A DNA stretch of 8,780 nt from JAICJR01 sp036555755 (GTDB taxonomy: Bacteria; Actinomycetota; Thermoleophilia; Solirubrobacterales; Thermoleophilaceae), in assembly GCA_036555755.1 (NCBI GenBank), contig DATBKS010000213.1, positions 1-8,780 of the forward strand, written 5' to 3'. The translations under genes were made by a program, and so were the position numbers. The notes beneath the pieces are model-generated. The model ran no database searches, was not told the origin of the DNA, and saw nothing but the letters and a program-made list of their open reading frames with translations. This document shows positions 1 through 5,639 of the stretch, one piece after another (the stretch's first letter is position 1; each line of letters opens with the position of its first letter).

Positions 1-609
1 CCAGGCGCCGTTGGCGTCGACCATCAGCTCCACGTTCGGGCCGATGGCGCTGCGGGCCACACGCACGCGCTCGAGGTCGCGGTCCGGGTCGCGCCCCACC
101 TTCATCTTCACGCGCGGGATCCCTTCGGCGGCCCAGCCGGCGAGCTGCTCGGCCAGGCGCTCGTCCGAGTAGGACGTGAAGCCCCCGCTTCCATACACGC
201 GCGCGCGCTCGTGGAAGCGCCCGAGCAGGTCCGCCAGCGCGACGCCGAGCAGCCGCGCCTTGAGATCCCAGAGAGCGACGTCCACGGCGGAGATCGCCAT
301 CGCGGACAGCGCCTGCTGGCCCAGGTTGCGAACCGCGCTCTGCATCGCCGACCACGCGGCCTGCGGCGACATCACGTCGCAGCCCGAGACGACGTCCGCG
401 AGCTTGCCCTCGATCAGCCGGGCGGCGGAAGCGTCCGAATAGGTGAAGCCGAGCCCCGTCTCGCCGCCGCCCGCAACCTCGACGAGCACGAGCGTCGTCG
501 AATCCCACTCGAGCGTGCCGTCCGACTCCGGCTCGTCGGTTGGGATCTCGTACGCCGAGACGGACACGCGCTCGACCGCGGCCCGCAGCGCCATCGCAGT
601 CGCCGCCAT
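1..609 (-). CDS. Enolase-superfamily protein (mandelate racemase/muconate lactonizing enzyme type), 3' end cut by window edge
   Basis: My own minus-strand translation gives 203 residues from ATG at 609, still open at position 1. Residues about 11-130 form the N-terminal capping domain, ending in the family-typical stretch SAVDVALWDLKARLLG (107-122). The barrel begins with VKMKVG, giving the K-x-K pair (K168, K170) that supplies the acid/base lysine. DAN follows at 198-200, where D198 would be the first Mg2+ ligand. The remaining ligands and the opposite-face base lie off the window, so the substrate cannot be named; members abstract the alpha proton of a carboxylate to racemise, cycloisomerise or dehydrate acid sugars and related acids. 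The start lies only 2 nt after the stop of the upstream ThDP enzyme, so it is probably co-transcribed and translationally coupled. A second ATG at residue 6 is an alternative start, and neither has a strong Shine-Dalgarno. The family call is firm; the specific function is unknown. Confidence 0.9.
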   Translation of the reverse strand, partial: MAATAMALRAAVERVSVSAYEIPTDEPESDGTLEWDSTTLVLVEVAGGGETGLGFTYSDASAARLIEGKLADVVSGCDVMSPQAAWSAMQSAVRNLGQQALSAMAISAVDVALWDLKARLLGVALADLLGRFHERARVYGSGGFTSYSDERLAEQLAGWAAEGIPRVKMKVGRDPDRDLERVRVARSAIGPNVELMVDANGAW

Positions 610-611
610 GG

Positions 612-2390
612 CTAGCGGTTGATGAACTCGGCGAGCTTCCCGCGCAGCGAGTTCCGGATGATCCGACCGCGGTTCGGGTCGCCCTTGGTCATCGCCACCG
701 CCATCTCCTTCGCCTGCTCGAAGGTGATGTGCGGCGGCAGCGGCGGCACCTCCGGATCGGTGATCGCCTCGATCAGCACCGGACCCTCGTTCGCGAGGGC
801 CTCGTCCCAGGCGCCCGGCACCTGGTCCGGCGAGTCGACCCGGATGCCGCGCAGGCCGAGCAGCTCGGCGTAGCGCGCGTACGGGAAATCGGGAATGTCC
901 TGGGAGGCGTCGAGCTTGCGGTCGCCCGCCATCACGCGCTGCTCCCACGTCACCTGGTTCAGATCGTGGTTGTTCAGCACCAGGATCACCAGCTGCTTGT
1001 TGGGCCAGCGGTCCTGGTACTTGACGATGTCGATCAGGGCGTTGATGCCGAGCATCTGCATCGAGCCGTCGCCGAGGCAGGCGACCACGGGGCGGTCCGG
1101 ATAGGCCATCTTGGCCGCCAGCGCGTAAGGCACCGCGGGGCACATCGTGGCGAGCGTGCCCGACAGGGCCGCCTTCATCCCCGAGCGCATCCGCAGGTGC
1201 CGGGCCCACCAGTTTGTAGCCGAGCCCGAGTCGGAGCTGAGGATGCAGTTGTCCGGCAGGCGCGGGGACAGCTCGTGGAAGAGCAGCTCTGGGTTGAGCG
1301 GGTCGGCCGGCTCGTTGGCGCGGTCCTCGAGCACCGCCCACCAGCGCTCCACCTCGTGCTCGATCTCCTCGCTCCACGAGCGGTCCTCCTTGCGCTCGAG
1401 CAGCGGAATCAGCTCCTGCAGCGTCGCCTGGGCGTCACCCACGAGACCCAGCTCGACCGGGTAGCGCATCCCGACGTTGCGTCCGTCGATGTCGATCTGG
1501 ATGCCGCGCGCCTGGCCCTCCTCGGGCAGCCACTCGGCGTAGGGGAAGCTCGTGCCGACCATCAGCAGCGTGTCGCAGTTCTGCATCATGTGATCGCTCG
1601 CCTTGGTGCCGAGCAGGCCGATCGAGCCGGTCACGAAGGGCAGGTCGTCCGGCAGCGCCGCCTTGCCGTTCAGCGCCTTTGCCACGCCGCAGCCGAGCAG
1701 ATCGGCGAGCCGCATCAGCTCCTTCTCCGCGCCGATCGCGCCGGCGCCTACCAGCACCGACACCTTCTCGCCGGAGTTCAAGATCTCGGCGGCGCGCGTG
1801 AGGTCCTCGCGCTTCGGCACCACGCGCGGCTCATCGAAGCCGACGGAAGAGAACACGGATCCGTGCGCCCGCGGCGGCTCCTCCCAAGGCGACTCCTGAA
1901 CGTCCTCGGGGAAGATCACGCACGTCACCGAGCGCGAGGAGCGCGCGATGCGCATCGCACGGTCGATCAGATGGCGCGCCTGGGCCGGGGCCATGCAGTA
2001 CTGCACGAACTCGGAGGCGACATCCTTGAAGAGGGTCTGCAGGTCGACCTCCTGCTGGTAGCTCGCACCCAGCGAGGTGCGGGTCTGCTGGCCCACGATC
2101 GCGACGACGGGGCGGTGGTCGAGCTTCGCGTCGTAGAGGCCGTTGAGGAGGTGGATCGCGCCCGGGCCTGAGGTGGCCATGCAAACGCCGACCTCGTCGG
2201 TGTACTTGGCGTGCGCGGTGGCGGCGAAGGAAGCGATCTCCTCGTGCCGCGTCTGGATGAACTCCGGCTTGTCGACCTTGTGGAAGGCGCCGATCAGGCC
2301 GTTGATCCCGTCGCCGGGATAGCCGTAGATCCTGTCGACACCCCATTCGCCGAGGCGTTCGAGAACGAATTCAGAGACGTTTTGGGCCAT
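612..2390 (-). CDS. ThDP-dependent pyruvate oxidase-like enzyme (PoxB/YdaP type)
   Basis: This is 592 residues with the three-domain fold of ThDP/FAD enzymes. The N-terminal PYR domain has GYPGDGINGL at 23-32, the activating glutamate in RHEE (E50) and TSGPGA at 73-78. The central FAD/Rossmann-type domain (about 190-330) carries SVLVGAGAIG (211-220). The C-terminal PP domain has the ThDP/Mg motif GDGS (440-443) running to NN at 473-474, followed by LNQVTWEQR as in YdaP-type enzymes. The family decarboxylates pyruvate to acetate and CO2, passing electrons through FAD to quinone or oxygen; acetolactate-synthase-like chemistry cannot be excluded. The start at 2390 has a good Shine-Dalgarno (AAGGGA, 6 nt away). 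An ATG two codons upstream (2396) would sit directly against it, and longer forms back to 2525 lack family similarity. The basic, possibly amphipathic C-terminus (about 574-592) recalls the membrane-binding tail of E. coli PoxB. It is the first gene of a unit with the enolase-superfamily gene. Confidence 0.93.
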   Translation of the reverse strand: MAQNVSEFVLERLGEWGVDRIYGYPGDGINGLIGAFHKVDKPEFIQTRHEEIASFAATAHAKYTDEVGVCMATSGPGAIHLLNGLYDAKLDHRPVVAIVGQQTRTSLGASYQQEVDLQTLFKDVASEFVQYCMAPAQARHLIDRAMRIARSSRSVTCVIFPEDVQESPWEEPPRAHGSVFSSVGFDEPRVVPKREDLTRAAEILNSGEKVSVLVGAGAIGAEKELMRLADLLGCGVAKALNGKAALPDDLPFVTGSIGLLGTKASDHMMQNCDTLLMVGTSFPYAEWLPEEGQARGIQIDIDGRNVGMRYPVELGLVGDAQATLQELIPLLERKEDRSWSEEIEHEVERWWAVLEDRANEPADPLNPELLFHELSPRLPDNCILSSDSGSATNWWARHLRMRSGMKAALSGTLATMCPAVPYALAAKMAYPDRPVVACLGDGSMQMLGINALIDIVKYQDRWPNKQLVILVLNNHDLNQVTWEQRVMAGDRKLDASQDIPDFPYARYAELLGLRGIRVDSPDQVPGAWDEALANEGPVLIEAITDPEVPPLPPHITFEQAKEMAVAMTKGDPNRGRIIRNSLRGKLAEFINR

Positions 2391-2396
2391 GGTCAT

Positions 2397-2405
2397 TCCC
2401 TTTCC
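2397..2405 (-). promoter_or_regulatory. Ribosome binding site of the ThDP enzyme gene
   Basis: The minus strand reads GGAAAGGGA here. It lies 6 nt before the ATG at 2390 but directly abuts the ATG at 2396, which favours 2390 as the main start. Its first three bases are also the 3' foot of the leader hairpin at 2403-2431. Confidence 0.7.
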
Positions 2406-2431
2406 GTGGCCGATGGACTGAGGACCACGGA
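2403..2431 (-). promoter_or_regulatory. Leader hairpin / dyad before the ThDP enzyme gene
   Basis: On the minus strand TCCGTGGTC can pair with GGCCACGGA around an 11-nt loop. This gives nine pairs: seven Watson-Crick, one U-G and one C-G. The 3' arm ends inside the Shine-Dalgarno, and the 5' arm begins about where transcription would start from the promoter proposed at 2438-2463. It could act as an RNA element limiting translation or as a DNA operator, but a chance dyad in GC-rich DNA is also possible. It does not match any known riboswitch class that I recognise. Confidence 0.35.
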
Positions 2432-2437
2432 TCGGGG

Positions 2438-2463
2438 CTACCCGAGGTGAACGTGCCTCATTC
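2438..2463 (-). promoter_or_regulatory. SigB/SigF-like promoter candidate driving the ThDP enzyme gene
   Basis: The minus strand has GAAT, a 16-nt spacer and GGGTAG. The actinobacterial general-stress sigma consensus is roughly GNNT or GTTT, 14-17 nt, then GGGTAT/C. The predicted start of transcription near 2431 would give a leader of about 40 nt. The match is by eye; the last -10 base deviates, and short motifs like this occur by chance. Confidence 0.35.
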
Positions 2464-2500
2464 ATCGAGGTGTCGGGAATGACGCGCGTGCGACAGAGGC

Positions 2501-2525
2501 GTTTGGGGACTCCCTCGTCGGGCAT
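2501..2525 (+). promoter_or_regulatory. SigB/SigF-like promoter candidate driving the plus-strand unit
   Basis: The plus strand has GTTT at 2501-2504, a 15-nt spacer and GGGCAT at 2520-2525. This is one base away from the GTTT / GGGTAT stress-sigma consensus. Transcription would start around 2532-2535, at or just before the ATG at 2535, so the first message would be leaderless or nearly so. That fits the lack of any visible Shine-Dalgarno before that ATG. It is a motif match by eye only. Confidence 0.35.
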
Positions 2526-2534
2526 CCCCGGCGC

Positions 2535-2774
2535 ATGGAAACAATCGTCGTGCCGCTCTTCGTACTACTCGCCTTGGGCGCGGGTTTCGCTTTCGTTTGG
2601 GGTGCACCGATCTTCGGCGTCCCGCTGCTGCTGCTCGCGCTCGCGGCCGGAGCTGTTTGGCTCTTCGCGCGGCGTGCCGCCCAGTCCGGCGACATCCACC
2701 AGGAGCTCGACAACGCCAAGGCCCAGAGGATTGAGCCGACGGCCCGCGACAAAGAGACGCTGACCCACAGGTGA
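2535..2774 (+). CDS. Small two-helix membrane protein, unknown function
   Basis: This 79-residue protein has two hydrophobic segments (about 4-22 and 26-45) separated by a short loop with VWGAPIFG. A polar tail of about 34 residues follows (48-79), beginning RRAAQSGDIHQELD. I do not recognise the family. It is probably real: it is the first gene after the divergent promoter region, has a typical integral-membrane composition, and its stop lies 3 nt before the next start, with that gene's Shine-Dalgarno overlapping its end. No ribosome binding site is visible before the ATG (GGGCATCCCCGGCGC precedes it), so it may be translated from a leaderless message. With both segments crossing, the termini share a side; arginines after helix 2 suggest the tail is cytoplasmic. 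Its position before a soluble ferritin-like protein does not by itself show its role. Confidence 0.75.
   Translation: METIVVPLFVLLALGAGFAFVWGAPIFGVPLLLLALAAGAVWLFARRAAQSGDIHQELDNAKAQRIEPTARDKETLTHR
2769..2774 (+). promoter_or_regulatory. Ribosome binding site of the DUF892 gene, overlapping the preceding stop
   Basis: AGGTGA precedes the ATG at 2778 and contains the TGA stop (2772-2774) of the small membrane-protein gene. Ribosomes ending that gene stop on this site, which suggests coupled translation. Confidence 0.6.
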
Positions 2775-2777
2775 GAG

Positions 2778-3755
2778 ATGACCAACGAGAACCTTGAACG
2801 CCAGCTCGAGAAGTACCTGAGCGACGCCTACTCGATCGAGAAGCAGGCGCTCGTGCAGATGAAGATGGCGCCTGGCATCGCCGGCGACCGGCAGCTCGCC
2901 CAGCTGTTCGAGCAGCACGAGCGCGAGACCGAGGGCCACGAGCGCCTGGTAGGCGAGCGTCTCGAGGCCGTCGGCGGCAGCCCTTCGAAGGTGAAGGACG
3001 TGGTGATGGAGGCCGGCGGCGTCGGCTTCGCTCTGTTTGCCAAGGCGCAGCCCGACTCTCCGGGCAAGCTCGTCGCGCACGCCCATTCCTACGAGGCGCT
3101 CGAAGAGGCGAGCTACGAGCTGCTTGGCCACGTGGCCGAGCGCGCCGGCGATAGCGAGACCGTGGACGTCGCGCACCGCATCCGCGACGAGGAGGCCGCG
3201 ATGAAGGCACGACTCGCCGGCTGCTTCGAGGCCGCCGCGCGGGCATCGCTGCGCGAGGTCGAGCCCGACGACGTCGGCGAGCAGCTGACCAAGTACCTCG
3301 CCGACGCCCACGCGCTCGAGACCCAGGCGATCAGCCTGCTGGAGCGCGCCCCCTCGATCGTCGAGGACGCCACGCTGGCGCGGCTGTTCGAAGAGCACCT
3401 CGAGGAGACGCGCGAGCACGAGCGGCTCGTCGAGGCCCAGCTCACCGAGAGGGGCGGCCGCACGAACGCGCTCAAGGACGCCGCGCTCGGATTGGGCGGG
3501 CTCAACTGGGGTGGCTTCTTCGCCGCGCAGCCCGACACTCCCGGCAAGCTCGCCGCCTTCGCCTACGCGTTCGAGCACCTGGAGATCGCCGGTTACGAGC
3601 TGCTCAAATGCGTAGCGACGGTGGCCGCCGACGGCCATGTGATCCAGCTCGCCGAGCGGATCCTGGCCGACGAGCGGGCGGCGGCGGAGAAGGTTCGCGC
3701 GCAGTTCCCGCACGCGGCGGACCTCTCGCTCGAGCTCGCCGGCGTCTCGGCGTGA
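2778..3755 (+). CDS. Tandem-duplicated DUF892 (YciE-type) ferritin-like protein
   Basis: This 325-residue soluble, strongly helical protein contains two copies of a ferritin-like four-helix unit, residues about 10-150 and 170-310. Single-domain DUF892 proteins are about 160-170 residues, so this is a double-length member. Candidate diiron residues sit at equivalent places in both halves: E21/E181 (helix 1), E50 and H54 / E210 and H214 (helix 2), E106 and E109 / E266 and E269 (helix 3), E139/E299 (helix 4). Both halves have AQPD(S/T)PGKL between helices 2 and 3. E. coli YciE/YciF are linked to osmotic and general stress, but their chemistry is poorly defined; iron or peroxide handling is inference. 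The gene starts 3 nt after the small membrane-protein gene and its stop overlaps the next start (GTGA). A rubrerythrin-like or other ferritin-like assignment is the main alternative. Confidence 0.88.
   Translation: MTNENLERQLEKYLSDAYSIEKQALVQMKMAPGIAGDRQLAQLFEQHERETEGHERLVGERLEAVGGSPSKVKDVVMEAGGVGFALFAKAQPDSPGKLVAHAHSYEALEEASYELLGHVAERAGDSETVDVAHRIRDEEAAMKARLAGCFEAAARASLREVEPDDVGEQLTKYLADAHALETQAISLLERAPSIVEDATLARLFEEHLEETREHERLVEAQLTERGGRTNALKDAALGLGGLNWGGFFAAQPDTPGKLAAFAYAFEHLEIAGYELLKCVATVAADGHVIQLAERILADERAAAEKVRAQFPHAADLSLELAGVSA
2805..3707 (+). repeat. Internal tandem duplication within the ferritin-like gene (period 480 bp)
   Basis: Codons 10-150 (2805-3227) align with codons 170-310 (3285-3707) at a constant offset of 160 codons without any gap. 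By hand I count about 62 identical residues in 141 (roughly 44%). DNA similarity is still visible at the best part: GCGCAGCCCGACTCTCCGGG near 3046 and GCGCAGCCCGACACTCCCGG near 3526. The level of divergence points to an old gene duplication and fusion rather than a recent slippage. Confidence 0.9.
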
Positions 3756-4711
3756 AGCTCGGCCTCTTCCTCTCGAGCGAGGAGTGGGGCCCCGCCGATC
3801 TCGTCCGCCAGGCACAGCGCGCCGAGGACGCGGGCTTCCATGCGCTCTGGATCTCCGACCACTATCACCCGTGGAACGACGAGCAGGGCCACAGCCCGTT
3901 CGTCTGGTCCACGATCGGCGCGATCGCGCAGGCCACGGGCATGCGCGTCACAACCGCGGTCACCTGCCCGACGGTGCGGACCCATCCGGCGCTGATTGCC
4001 CACGCGGCTGCCACCTCAGCAGTCCTGCTCGAGGGTCGCTTCCAGCTCGGCGTGGGCAGCGGCGAGGCGCTGAATGAGCACATCCTGGGTGACCGCTGGC
4101 CAACCGCCGACGTCCGGCTCGACATGCTCGAGGAGTCGGTGGAGGTGCTGCGCACCTTGTGGCGTGGCGGCAGCCAGGATCACCGCGGCGAGCATTACGT
4201 CGTCGAGAACGCGCGCATCTACGACCTCCCCGCCGAGCCGCCGGAGATCCTCGTGTCCGGGTTCGGGCCGAAAGCCGTCAGGCGGGCCGCGAAGATCGGC
4301 GACGGCTTCATGACGACGATGCCGGACAAGGACCTGATCCAGCTCTATCGCAGCGAGGGCGGCAAGGGACCGGTGCAGGCGGGCACCAAGGTCTGTTTCG
4401 GGAGCGACGAGGCCGAGGCGCGGCGCACCGCGTACCGGCTCTGGCCCAACGAGCAGCTTCCCGGCGAGCTCGCACAGGTGCTGCCCACGCCGGCGCACTT
4501 CGAGCAGGCCTCCGAGCTCGTGACCGAGGAGATGATCGGCGAGGCCGTGCCCTGCGGCCCGGATCTCGACCGCCACATCGCCGCGCTCGAGGAATACGCA
4601 GACGCCGGGGCGGACGAGCTCTTCGTGCAGCAGATCGGGCCCGGCCAGGACGCCTTCTTCGAGGCCTACGCGCGCGACGTCGTGCCGCGCTTCAACCAGA
4701 CAGCGCTTTAG
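3752..4711 (+). CDS. F420-dependent oxidoreductase, luciferase-like family (TIGR03557/FGD-like)
   Basis: This is 319 residues, a normal length for the family, forming one luciferase-like TIM barrel. GLFLSSEEW (4-12) is strand 1. SDHYHPW (35-41) matches SDHFQPW of Mycobacterium FGD1, giving H37 and W41. GVGSGEALNE (100-109) matches the FGD1 segment carrying the catalytic glutamate, here E105. The core of F420-dependent glucose-6-phosphate dehydrogenase is thus present, but I cannot confirm the phosphate-binding lysines and arginine. The substrate is therefore open: sugar phosphate, alcohol or another hydride donor/acceptor. The start is GTG at 3752, overlapping the DUF892 stop as GTGA; protein similarity begins exactly there and no good Shine-Dalgarno is seen, so translation is probably coupled. 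It would need coenzyme F420, consistent with an actinobacterium. The flavin-using alternative in this superfamily is less likely given the FGD-like motifs. Confidence 0.9.
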   Translation: MKLGLFLSSEEWGPADLVRQAQRAEDAGFHALWISDHYHPWNDEQGHSPFVWSTIGAIAQATGMRVTTAVTCPTVRTHPALIAHAAATSAVLLEGRFQLGVGSGEALNEHILGDRWPTADVRLDMLEESVEVLRTLWRGGSQDHRGEHYVVENARIYDLPAEPPEILVSGFGPKAVRRAAKIGDGFMTTMPDKDLIQLYRSEGGKGPVQAGTKVCFGSDEAEARRTAYRLWPNEQLPGELAQVLPTPAHFEQASELVTEEMIGEAVPCGPDLDRHIAALEEYADAGADELFVQQIGPGQDAFFEAYARDVVPRFNQTAL

Positions 4712-4747
4712 ACCCGGGCGCTGGCGGGTATCCGGCTGGCGAGCGCC

Positions 4748-5611
4748 TTGAACCCGTCAGCAGTCGCCCCCGGCTGGCCTTGGAGCCTCGACCCGATCCA
4801 GCTTGCACCGCTGGCTCTGGTCGCGCTGCTGTACGCGCGCAGGGTGGCGACGCTCGCGCGCCGCGGCCGGCCGGTGCCGGCACGCAGGCAGGCCTGGTTC
4901 TACGCGGGAGTCGCAGTGGTCGCGCTGGCGCTCGTCTCGCCGGTCGACGCCGTGGGCGAGGAGAGGCTGTTCTGGGTCCACATGGTCCAGCACCTGATGC
5001 TGGGCGACGTCGGAGCGCTCCTCATCGTGCTGGGGCTCAGCGGTCCGCTGCTGCGGCCACTGCTCGCGTTCGGCCCGCTGCGGGCGTTGCGTGCGCTCGC
5101 CCACCCGCTGGTCGCGCTGCCGCTCTGGATCGCGTGCTTTTACGCGTGGCACCTGCCCGCGCTCTACCAGGCGGCGCTCCGGCACGACGGGATCCACGCG
5201 CTCGAGCACCTGCTCTTCTTCGCCACCGGCGCGCTGATGTGGGCGGCGGTCGTGGAGCCGCTGCCGGGGCCCGCCTGGTTCGGCAGCGGCCCGAAGGCCG
5301 CGTACACGCTGGTGATCCGCACGGCCGGCGCGATCCTCGCCAACGTGTTCATCTGGTCGAGCCACGCGTTCTATCCCGTGTATGCGGCGGGGGAGAGGAT
5401 CTCCGGCATCTCGCCGGTCACCGACCAGCGCATCGGCGGGCTGATCATGTTCACCGAGGGCGGCATCGTCACGCTCGTGGCCTTCGGCGTGCTGTTCCTG
5501 CGCTGGACCCGGGAGGCCGAGCTGCGCCAGTCGCTCCTCGACGAGGGCTACGACTCCGTGGCGGCGGCGCGCGCCGCCCGCTACGGCCGCTCCGCGCTCG
5601 CCCAGCGCTAG
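4748..5611 (+). CDS. ctaG: Cytochrome c oxidase assembly factor, CtaG family
   Basis: This is a 287-residue integral membrane protein with about seven hydrophobic helices (about 18-31, 50-66, 86-104, 121-139, 151-170, 185-205, 229-251). Family marks include an N-terminal W-x-LDP (12-16), HMVQHLML (78-85), WHLPALYQ (134-141), HALEHLLFFATGALMW (150-165) and FTEGGIVTL (235-243). Bacterial Caa3-type CtaG is needed to make active caa3 oxidase and probably delivers copper to subunit I; the conserved histidines (H78, H82, H135, H150, H154) are candidate ligands, which is inference. The start is unusual: TTG at 4748 is the only conventional start codon (ATG, GTG or TTG) between the preceding stop and the first helix, with a weak GGCGAG 4 nt before it. 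It lies 36 nt after, and in frame with, the F420 oxidoreductase. Its stop overlaps the convergent transporter stop. Confidence 0.87.
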   Translation: MNPSAVAPGWPWSLDPIQLAPLALVALLYARRVATLARRGRPVPARRQAWFYAGVAVVALALVSPVDAVGEERLFWVHMVQHLMLGDVGALLIVLGLSGPLLRPLLAFGPLRALRALAHPLVALPLWIACFYAWHLPALYQAALRHDGIHALEHLLFFATGALMWAAVVEPLPGPAWFGSGPKAAYTLVIRTAGAILANVFIWSSHAFYPVYAAGERISGISPVTDQRIGGLIMFTEGGIVTLVAFGVLFLRWTREAELRQSLLDEGYDSVAAARAARYGRSALAQR

Positions 5612-5639
5612 GCGACGTGCACGTCTGTCCGCAGCGCGG
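5592..5639. terminator. Nested dyads at the convergent gene ends (weak bidirectional terminator candidate)
   Basis: CCGCGCT (5592-5598) and AGCGCGG (5633-5639) are inverted repeats. They flank the shared CTAG stop (5608-5611) and a perfect 12-bp palindrome GACGTGCACGTC (5614-5625). Two transcription units collide here with no spacer, so some termination signal is expected. There is no T-tract, the outer loop is long (34 nt), and short GC palindromes are common in such DNA. Confidence 0.2.

Noticed and set aside
540..2171. Long plus-strand open frame (543 codons) opposite the ThDP enzyme gene
   Set aside because: It is antisense to a gene with clear motifs, its composition is rich in R, H, V, L and D as expected from reverse-frame GC-rich codons, and no domain is recognisable.
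2391..2525. N-terminal extension of the ThDP enzyme to an ATG at 2525
   Set aside because: The extra residues have no family similarity, and the extension would cover the promoter-like region; ATG 2390 has a proper Shine-Dalgarno.
2565..3815. Minus-strand open frame (416 codons) opposite the ferritin-like gene
   Set aside because: It mirrors the duplicated helical protein, has no recognisable motif, and spans two confidently assigned plus-strand genes.
4709..4711. TAG readthrough fusing the F420 oxidoreductase to CtaG
   Set aside because: Both proteins have normal family ends, the intervening 12 codons are unremarkable and there is no sign of recoding; the shared frame is a one-in-three coincidence.
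4716..4748. Weak inverted repeat (GGCGCT / AGCGCC) between the F420 gene and ctaG as a terminator
   Set aside because: It is only six to seven pairs with a 19-nt loop and no T-tract, and it would cut ctaG off from its likely operon.
5614..5625. Perfect 12-bp palindrome as a specific regulator binding site
   Set aside because: About two such palindromes are expected by chance in a window this size, and this one lies in the 3' end of a coding sequence; kept only as part of the weak terminator candidate.
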